Of a DNA stretch of 36,448 nucleotides, positions 32,116 through 36,448 are shown one piece after another. A model generated the notes under the pieces. It was not told the origin of the DNA and made no database searches. It saw only the letters and a program-made list of their open reading frames with translations. Every line of letters starts with the position of its first letter. The stretch's first letter is position 1. Position numbers and translations under genes: made by a program. Source of the stretch: Lentzea aerocolonigenes (GTDB taxonomy: Bacteria; Actinomycetota; Actinomycetes; Mycobacteriales; Pseudonocardiaceae); NCBI RefSeq assembly GCF_000955955.1, contig NZ_JYJG01000079.1, forward strand, positions 1-36,448, given 5' to 3'.

Positions 32116-32386
32116 TCACCGGCTGCATGGGGCCGCCCAGGTCGAGCACGAGGCCCACCGACTTGCGGTGACGGCGGAAGTCCAGGTTGAACCACTGGGT
32201 GAAGTTGCCGCTTCCCCAGACGCGGTACTTGCCCCTCAGTTCGGTGAGGGCGTACCGCCGCACCGAGCGGATCCGGTCGTAGCGCACGCGCTTCGCCAGC
32301 CCGAACGGGAAGTAGTAGCGGCGGATCACCAGTTCGGTGTCCTGGCAGGCGATGAGACCGTCGTCGTAGTTCGTGGAGCTCTGCAT
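32054..32386 (-). CDS. Small PH-like domain protein
   Basis: The 110-aa protein looks like a small bacterial PH-type beta domain: LVIRRYYFPFGLAKRVRYDRIRSVRRY is typical of strands around the PH loop, followed by YRVWGSGNFTQWFNLDFRR and KSVGLVLDLGG, then a C-terminal helix (DADRFLEALAAHG). No membrane segment is seen. GGAG lies 9 bases before the ATG at 32386, and the gene starts 4 bases after the stop of the upstream HTH/DUF3887-like gene, so they form an operon. The function is unknown. Confidence 0.7.
   Translation of the reverse strand: MQSSTNYDDGLIACQDTELVIRRYYFPFGLAKRVRYDRIRSVRRYALTELRGKYRVWGSGNFTQWFNLDFRRHRKSVGLVLDLGGPMQPVITPVDADRFLEALAAHGVRG
32057..32077. terminator. Hairpin at the 3' end of the PH-like gene
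   Basis: GCCGCGCA and TGCGCGGC pair perfectly around a 5-base loop; the stem covers the last codons of the PH-like gene. It may stop transcription from both convergent sides. It could also be a chance product of the high GC content. Confidence 0.3.
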
Positions 32387-32390
32387 GGGA

Positions 32391-32948
32391 TCACTCCGGA
32401 TTGAGGATGTACAGCCCGCCGATCGAGCCGTCGGTGTTGAAGGTGACGCGGGCTTTCATCTCGGCCTCGGCGAACGCGAGCGGGATGTCGACGATCGTGT
32501 ACCCGCCCTTCTTCGTCACCGCGGCGGTACCGGTGTCCCGCAGCTCGCCGAGGTTGCTCACCAGCTGCCGCCACACCGCCCCGAGCTCGTCCACGCCGAG
32601 TTTCGAGCTCATCAGCGCGTCGAACATGGCGTGCACGGCCGCGAACTCGCCGTTGCCCAAGTGCGCCACCACCTGCGTGGCCTGCCGCACACTGGCCACA
32701 GTGGACTCCGTCATCTCCGCGCCCCCGAAGCGTTGCTGAGCGGCCTGCCTGCTGACGTGCAGCAGCTCGCCGATCTCGGCCCACGTGGCACCCCCGTCGC
32801 GAGCCAGCACGACCAGTGCCCGCGTGGCGTCCTCGGTCAGTGCCGCAAGTGACAACGCGCCCACCAATGCCTCACGCGCGGGTCCTTCGCCCTCCAGCGC
32901 CCGCGCGACCAGCTCGGCGTTGTGCCTGATCAGCCCAGCCAAATTCAC
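32391..32948 (-). CDS. HTH protein with DUF3887-like C-terminal domain
   Basis: The ~185-aa protein starts VNLAGLIRHNAELVARALEGEG. It has an HTH-like segment near residues 50-75 (TWAEIGELLHVSRQAAQQRFGG), and a C-terminal ~100-residue DUF3887-like domain (VVAHLGNGEFAAVHAMFDALM to VDIPLAFAEAEMKARVTFNTDGSIGGLYILNP). The GTG at 32948 is preferred because a canonical promoter ends 7 bases upstream of it, which would make a leaderless mRNA; longer in-frame starts would lie upstream of that promoter. A TTGACA-containing inverted repeat over the promoter suggests autoregulation. It is the first gene of an operon with the PH-like gene. Confidence 0.72.
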   Translation of the reverse strand: MNLAGLIRHNAELVARALEGEGPAREALVGALSLAALTEDATRALVVLARDGGATWAEIGELLHVSRQAAQQRFGGAEMTESTVASVRQATQVVAHLGNGEFAAVHAMFDALMSSKLGVDELGAVWRQLVSNLGELRDTGTAAVTKKGGYTIVDIPLAFAEAEMKARVTFNTDGSIGGLYILNPE

Positions 32949-32955
32949 CCTTGTC

Positions 32956-32984
32956 AAGGTAGCGTTGACAGATTTTGCTGTCAA
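32956..32984 (-). promoter_or_regulatory. Consensus-like promoter giving a leaderless GTG start
   Basis: On the minus strand TTGACA (32984-32979) and TACCTT (32961-32956) are exactly 17 bases apart. The -10 ends 7 bases before the GTG at 32948, so transcription would start at or next to the start codon. Confidence 0.65.
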
Positions 32985-32985
32985 C
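32964..32985. promoter_or_regulatory. Operator-like inverted repeat over the -35 box
   Basis: GTTGACAG and CTGTCAAC are perfect 8-bp arms around ATTTTG and cover the -35 box and spacer of the HTH/DUF3887-like gene promoter. Two further TTGACA-like copies flank it (near 32951-32958 and 32992-32997). The product of the regulated gene may bind here. Confidence 0.5.
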
Positions 32986-32991
32986 CCAGCC

Positions 32992-33374
32992 TTGACACGG
33001 CCAGAAAGGTTCGCCTTCGACCTGCGCCGGCTCCGAACAGCCGCGGGCACGCCGTCCTGCCGCGAACTGGCCCAGCGCCCCCACTACTCGACCAGGCTCC
33101 CGGCCGGTCCGACTGGTGGCCGCTGGTCCGCGCGGCTCTGGCCGGTGCGGCCGCGGCGGCAGCGTTGATCGGTTTTCCGGCGGTTGTCCGACGTGCCGTT
33201 CTCGGTGCGGTGCTGCTTCCGGCAGGCCCGGCCTCGGCCGCGATCGGCGGACCCGACTGCCCGGAGAAGGCGCCGGCGGCTGCCACGTTCATCAGGCACG
33301 TGCAGCCGCCGTTCTGCCTGGGCTACGACCAGTACCGCCTGCAGTCGGGCGAGCCGTTCCAGGTCTACTGCTGA
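32992..33374 (+). pseudogene. Decayed HTH-transmembrane protein gene
   Basis: From TTG at 32992 the frame reads LTRPERFAFDLRRLRTAAG then TPSCRELAQRPHYS, closely resembling the N-terminal HTH of actinobacterial XRE-like membrane regulators. The frame then degenerates. A second frame continues from about 33090 with SDWWPLVRAALAGAAAAAALIGF (membrane helix), a second hydrophobic stretch, and a Cys-containing tail ending EPFQVYC at 33374. A perfect terminator follows 6 bases later, which supports a once-real plus-strand gene. The rest of the HTH and the linker appear deleted. Alternatively the second frame alone is a short membrane or secreted peptide. Confidence 0.45.
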
Positions 33375-33380
33375 AACACC

Positions 33381-33417
33381 GATCAGGCCTTGCCCGGTTG
33401 CCGGGCAAGGCCTGATC
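33381..33417. terminator. Bidirectional terminator, 17-bp perfect stem
   Basis: The arms 33381-33397 and 33401-33417 are perfectly complementary (start GATCAGGCC, end GGCCTGATC) with a 3-base loop. It sits between the plus-strand frame ending at 33374 and the minus-strand phosphatase-like gene ending at 33419, so it can serve both. Confidence 0.85.
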
Positions 33418-33418
33418 G

Positions 33419-34825
33419 TCAGCGTCGCAGGGTGATCTCGTCGATCAGCGCACCGTCCTCGTCGAGCGCGCGGATCTTCATCGTCTTCCCCGTGACGTCC
33501 ACGGCCGTGATGCCGTAGCCGCGGTAGCGCACCCGTGACCAGGTGACCTTGGTGTCCGTGGACTTGTCGCTGTTCTTCTTGAAGCAGCGCATGGTCGGCG
33601 TGCCGCTGTTGTTCTCGTGGTCCAAATAGGACTCCGGCGCGTCCTTGTAGAACTTGTCGAGCGCCTGGCCGCCACCTCCGGCCGTGATGTAGGTGGTACC
33701 GGTCTTGGCGCTCTTGCCCGCCTTGATCGGGTCGGTGCGCTCGTAGACCCGGTTGTGCGCGTTGAGCACGAGGTCGACCTGGTACTTGTCGAACAACGGT
33801 GCCCACTTCTGCTGCGCGATGCTCTCCGCGCCGCCGTCCGATGTGGAGTACGTGGCGTGGTGCAGGTAGACCACGATGAAGTCGATCTTCGGGTTGGAGC
33901 GGTGGTCGGCGAGTTGCTTTTCCAGCCAGGTGAGCTGCTTGCCCTTGGTGTGGTCGAGGTTCGCGATGTTGCGGCTGCAGATGTCGTTGCCGTCCAGGCT
34001 GATCAGCCCGATGTTCTGGTACCGCCACGCGTAGATGCCGGTCGACCCGCTCCAAGCGTTGTCCGGCATGGTGAAGCGCGCCTTGACGCCACCGTAGCCG
34101 TTGGGGGAGTACCACTCCTCCATCTCGCGGTTGCCGAGCGTGATCATCCACGGTGTCGTCGCCGCGACGAGCTCGTTCTGCGCGAACAGCGAGTTCCACC
34201 TGGCGGCGTCGTACTTGTCCGTGTCGGGGTGCCCGCCTTCGGCGTTCTTCGTACCGCTGTGGATCGCGTAGCTCAGGTTGCCGAGCGCGAGGTGGAACGC
34301 CGGGTTCTGGTCCGCGGTGAGGCTGTTGAGCTTGCGCGCGTTGTAGCCGTACCCCTGATCGCCGAACGCGGTGAAGGTGAATGGCGTGTTCACCGTTGGC
34401 GCAGTGCGGAACTGGGCCACCTCGCCGCGCCGTTGGCTGGTGGTGGGGTCGTAGTTGTCATGCCCCACAACGTAGAAGTACGTAGTGTCCGGCTTCAGGT
34501 TGTCGAGCTTGACGTGCAGGTAGTACTGGTACATGGGATTCGGGCCGTGCGGCGGGAAGCTGTGGTCGCCTTCCTGCCAGCCGATCTCGCTCTTGAGCGT
34601 GCGAAGCTCGGCGCTGATCTTCGCGCCGAAGCTGCCCGCTTCGGTGGCGATCCGGACGTACGGCCCGTTGACCTTCTCCAGCTGCTGCCAGGAGATCACG
34701 ACCTGCTTCTCCGGATTCGCGCCGAACGCGATGTGCCTGCCGACGGGCCTGATCCTCAGCCCGTCCGGCGCCTTCGCCGTTGCCGACAGGAGCTTGAACA
34801 ACGACCGCCGCGTGGTCTCAGTCAT
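33419..34825 (-). CDS. Purple-acid-phosphatase-like protein, probably inactive
   Basis: The 468-aa protein is a close tandem paralogue of the upstream gene, with an N-terminal FN3-like domain (VVISWQ to TYFYVVGHDN) and a metallophosphatase domain. Active-site motifs are altered: FGDQGYG is kept (about 155), but GDLSYA is GNLSYA (bridging Asp to Asn), GNHE is GNRE, and GHNH is AHNR, so a metal-ligand His is Arg. The middle His motif (VVYLHHATYS) is kept. The N-terminus has a twin-Arg pair (TTRRSLFKLL) but no long hydrophobic stretch, so export is doubtful. GGGAAGG precedes the ATG at 34825, 14 bp after the paralogue. It is probably a pseudoenzyme. Confidence 0.85.
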   Translation of the reverse strand: MTETTRRSLFKLLSATAKAPDGLRIRPVGRHIAFGANPEKQVVISWQQLEKVNGPYVRIATEAGSFGAKISAELRTLKSEIGWQEGDHSFPPHGPNPMYQYYLHVKLDNLKPDTTYFYVVGHDNYDPTTSQRRGEVAQFRTAPTVNTPFTFTAFGDQGYGYNARKLNSLTADQNPAFHLALGNLSYAIHSGTKNAEGGHPDTDKYDAARWNSLFAQNELVAATTPWMITLGNREMEEWYSPNGYGGVKARFTMPDNAWSGSTGIYAWRYQNIGLISLDGNDICSRNIANLDHTKGKQLTWLEKQLADHRSNPKIDFIVVYLHHATYSTSDGGAESIAQQKWAPLFDKYQVDLVLNAHNRVYERTDPIKAGKSAKTGTTYITAGGGGQALDKFYKDAPESYLDHENNSGTPTMRCFKKNSDKSTDTKVTWSRVRYRGYGITAVDVTGKTMKIRALDEDGALIDEITLRR

Positions 34826-34839
34826 CTCTGCGCCTTCCC

Positions 34840-36420
34840 TCAGCCACGCCGGATCGTGAGCTCGTCGATCAACGCACCCGTCTCGGTGAGCGCCCTGACC
34901 TTCATCTGTGCGGGCGCGTTACCGGTTTTCGGCGTCACGTCAACAGAAACCAGCCCGTACCCGCGATACCGCACCCGCGACCAGGTGACCTTGACGAGCT
35001 TCTCCTCACCGTCCTCCTGGTCGACCCGCATCGTCGCCGTGGCGTCCTTGACGTTGCCGAAGTAGGAGTCGCCGGCCTTCTCGTCCTGCCAGCTGTTGAT
35101 GCTCTCCCCGCCACCACCCGCCGTGATGTACGTGGTGCCGTCCTTGACGGGGTTGACGGTGGACTTGATGTCCGCCTTCTTCGTGCCCTTGCCGGCCTTG
35201 ATCGGGTCCGTCCGCTCGTAGACGTGGTTGTGCCCGTTGAGAACCAGGTCCACCTGGTACTGGTCGAACAACGGCGCCCACCGCTTCTGCGCGCCGACCT
35301 CGGACCCGTTGTTGCCGGACGTCGAGTACGTGCACTGGTGGCAGTAGACGACGATGAAGTCGATCTTCGGATCTTTCCGGAACTTCTCCAGCTGCGCCTT
35401 GAGCCAGACCTGCTGTTTGCCCTCGGTGTAGTCGAGGTTGGCGTCGCTGTTGTAACAGATGTCGTTGCCGTCCAAGCTGATCAGCCCGACGTTCAGGTAC
35501 CGCCACGAGTAGATGCAGGTCGAGCCGTCCCAAGCGTTGTCGGGCATGGTGAACCGCGCCCGCATCCCGCCGTACCCGTTCTTGTCGTACCAGCTCTCCA
35601 TCTCGTGGTTGCCGAGCGCCACCATCCACGGCGTCGTAGACGCGATCAGCTCGTTCTGAGCGAAGAACGAGTCCCACTTCCGCGCGTCGAACGCGTCATC
35701 GGGCCTGCCGCCCTCCCCGTCGTTGGCGTAGCTCAAATCGCCCATCGCGAGGTGGAACTGCGGCCCGAGGTCGGCAATGAGGCTGTTGGTGGCCAACGCG
35801 TTGTAGCCAACCCCTTGGTCCCCGAAGGCCGTGAAGCTGAACGGCTCGTTGCTGCTCGGCGCCGTCCTGAACGTGCTGAACTCCGTGGGCTCGAACCCCC
35901 GGTGCCCAACCACGTAGTAGTACGTCGTGTTCGGCACCAGATCGTTGATCTGGACGTGCTGGTAGTACTGCGTCACGGCCTTCCCGAGATGCGGCGAGAC
36001 CGTGAACAGCGCGCCCTTCTCCTGCCACGCCAAGTCACTCGTCAGCGTCCTGGTCTCAGCCTTGATCGCCTCGCCGTACTCGCCAGGCCCAGTCCCGAGC
36101 CTGATGTACGGCTCCTGAACGTTGGCCGGCACCTGCCACGACACCACAACCTGCCTGGTCGGATCGGCCCCGAACGCGAGGTGCCGCCCGAACGGCCGCA
36201 ACGCCTGGCCGAGGTCGTCACCCTTGAGGAAGACGTCCGGCGCAGGTGAGTCGGCTTGCGCACCGGCCTGCACGATGCCGAGGTTCGCCGCCGCCAGCAC
36301 CGCCCCACCCGCCGCCCCGGCCTTGAGCACGCCGCGCCGCGAGTACCTCCGCCGCGCGTCCTCGTACAGCTCCTGAAGCCGCGGACCGTTCTGTGACCTG
36401 CGTCGCGGAGGCACACTCAT
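34840..36420 (-). CDS. Tat-exported purple acid phosphatase-like metallophosphatase
   Basis: The 526-aa precursor has a Tat-type signal (YSRRGVLKAG followed by AAGGAVLAAANLGIV, about 27-55). After it come an FN3-like N-terminal domain (VVVSWQVPANVQEPYIRLG to TTYYYVVGHRG) and a metallophosphatase domain. All purple-acid-phosphatase motifs are intact: FGDQG (about 198), GDLSYA (227), GNHE (270), VVYCHQ (360) and GHNHVYE (396). It should be an exported dinuclear-metal phosphomonoesterase or phosphodiesterase that releases phosphate outside the cell. The ATG at 36420 lacks a clear ribosome site. An imperfect palindrome sits just upstream. Confidence 0.9.
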   Translation of the reverse strand: MSVPPRRRSQNGPRLQELYEDARRRYSRRGVLKAGAAGGAVLAAANLGIVQAGAQADSPAPDVFLKGDDLGQALRPFGRHLAFGADPTRQVVVSWQVPANVQEPYIRLGTGPGEYGEAIKAETRTLTSDLAWQEKGALFTVSPHLGKAVTQYYQHVQINDLVPNTTYYYVVGHRGFEPTEFSTFRTAPSSNEPFSFTAFGDQGVGYNALATNSLIADLGPQFHLAMGDLSYANDGEGGRPDDAFDARKWDSFFAQNELIASTTPWMVALGNHEMESWYDKNGYGGMRARFTMPDNAWDGSTCIYSWRYLNVGLISLDGNDICYNSDANLDYTEGKQQVWLKAQLEKFRKDPKIDFIVVYCHQCTYSTSGNNGSEVGAQKRWAPLFDQYQVDLVLNGHNHVYERTDPIKAGKGTKKADIKSTVNPVKDGTTYITAGGGGESINSWQDEKAGDSYFGNVKDATATMRVDQEDGEEKLVKVTWSRVRYRGYGLVSVDVTPKTGNAPAQMKVRALTETGALIDELTIRRG

Positions 36421-36430
36421 ACTGCGGAAA

Positions 36431-36447
36431 TTAGGAAACTTTCTTTA
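36431..36447. promoter_or_regulatory. Imperfect palindrome upstream of the phosphatase pair
   Basis: TTAGGAAA and TTTCTTTA flank a central C; six of eight positions pair. It lies 10 bases upstream of the ATG at 36420. The AGGAAA-TTTC core resembles palindromes placed before genes for secreted hydrolases in actinomycetes. The window ends here, so the promoter itself is not visible. Confidence 0.35.
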
Positions 36448-36448
36448 C

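Noticed and set aside
1..36448. Secondary-metabolite gene cluster
   Set aside because: No PKS, NRPS, terpene or other core biosynthetic enzyme is present; PhzF-like and oxidoreductase genes are isolated.

Overview
The window is high-GC DNA with strong G/C third-position bias, GTG and TTG starts, tight ATGA/TGATG couplings and gene families typical of Actinobacteria (IniB/IniA/IniC, DUF385 F420-type reductase, LCP cell-wall ligase, nSTAND-WD40, DUF4232 lipoprotein). The combination points to a filamentous actinomycete of the Pseudonocardiales (Lentzea, Saccharothrix or Actinosynnema-like); this placement is inference. No tRNA, rRNA or CRISPR was seen. No gene-free stretch exceeds 300 bases.

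Region 1 (1-6.3 kb, minus strand): a medium-chain reductase, then a tightly coupled five-gene cassette read from 5650 down to 1166. It encodes two small paralogous helical proteins (86 and 83 aa), a soluble FtsK/SpoIIIE-type ATPase, a coiled-coil protein and a GNAT acetyltransferase; all neighbours overlap by one base or abut. A small hypothetical gene lies upstream. This is the best candidate here for an undescribed system. Region 2 (6.3-10.3 kb): a small secreted protein, a serine-hydrolase-fold protein that lacks its nucleophile, a DUF4232 lipoprotein, a decayed stand-alone TnpB element, and a two-domain gamma-glutamylcyclotransferase-like gene whose last codons come from the element's right end.

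Region 3 (10.4-14.5 kb): an HxlR regulator divergent from a QorB-like quinone reductase with two palindromes between them, a LysR regulator divergent from a DUF385 reductase, and a GNAT-PhzF fusion with a well-placed internal start. Region 4 (14.5-24.9 kb): an iniBAC-like locus. IniB-, IniA- and IniC-like genes run on the minus strand; divergent from them is an operon of a truncated Hsp70-like ATPase and a MalT/LuxR-type regulator, followed by a PAS-GGDEF-EAL protein whose EAL domain is degenerate. The divergent region carries a cluster of CCCC/GGGG inverted repeats.

Region 5 (24.8-31.9 kb): a DUF2165 membrane protein, a 1269-aa nSTAND NTPase with 14 WD40 repeats, an LCP protein followed by a strong terminator hairpin, a nucleoside hydrolase and a GNAT. 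Region 6 (31.9-36.4 kb): a PH-like protein and a DUF3887-like HTH protein with a probable leaderless promoter overlapped by an operator, a decayed HTH-membrane gene, a 17-bp-stem terminator, and two tandem purple-acid-phosphatase-like genes. The upstream copy has an intact active site and a Tat signal; the downstream copy has lost three active-site residues and the export signal.
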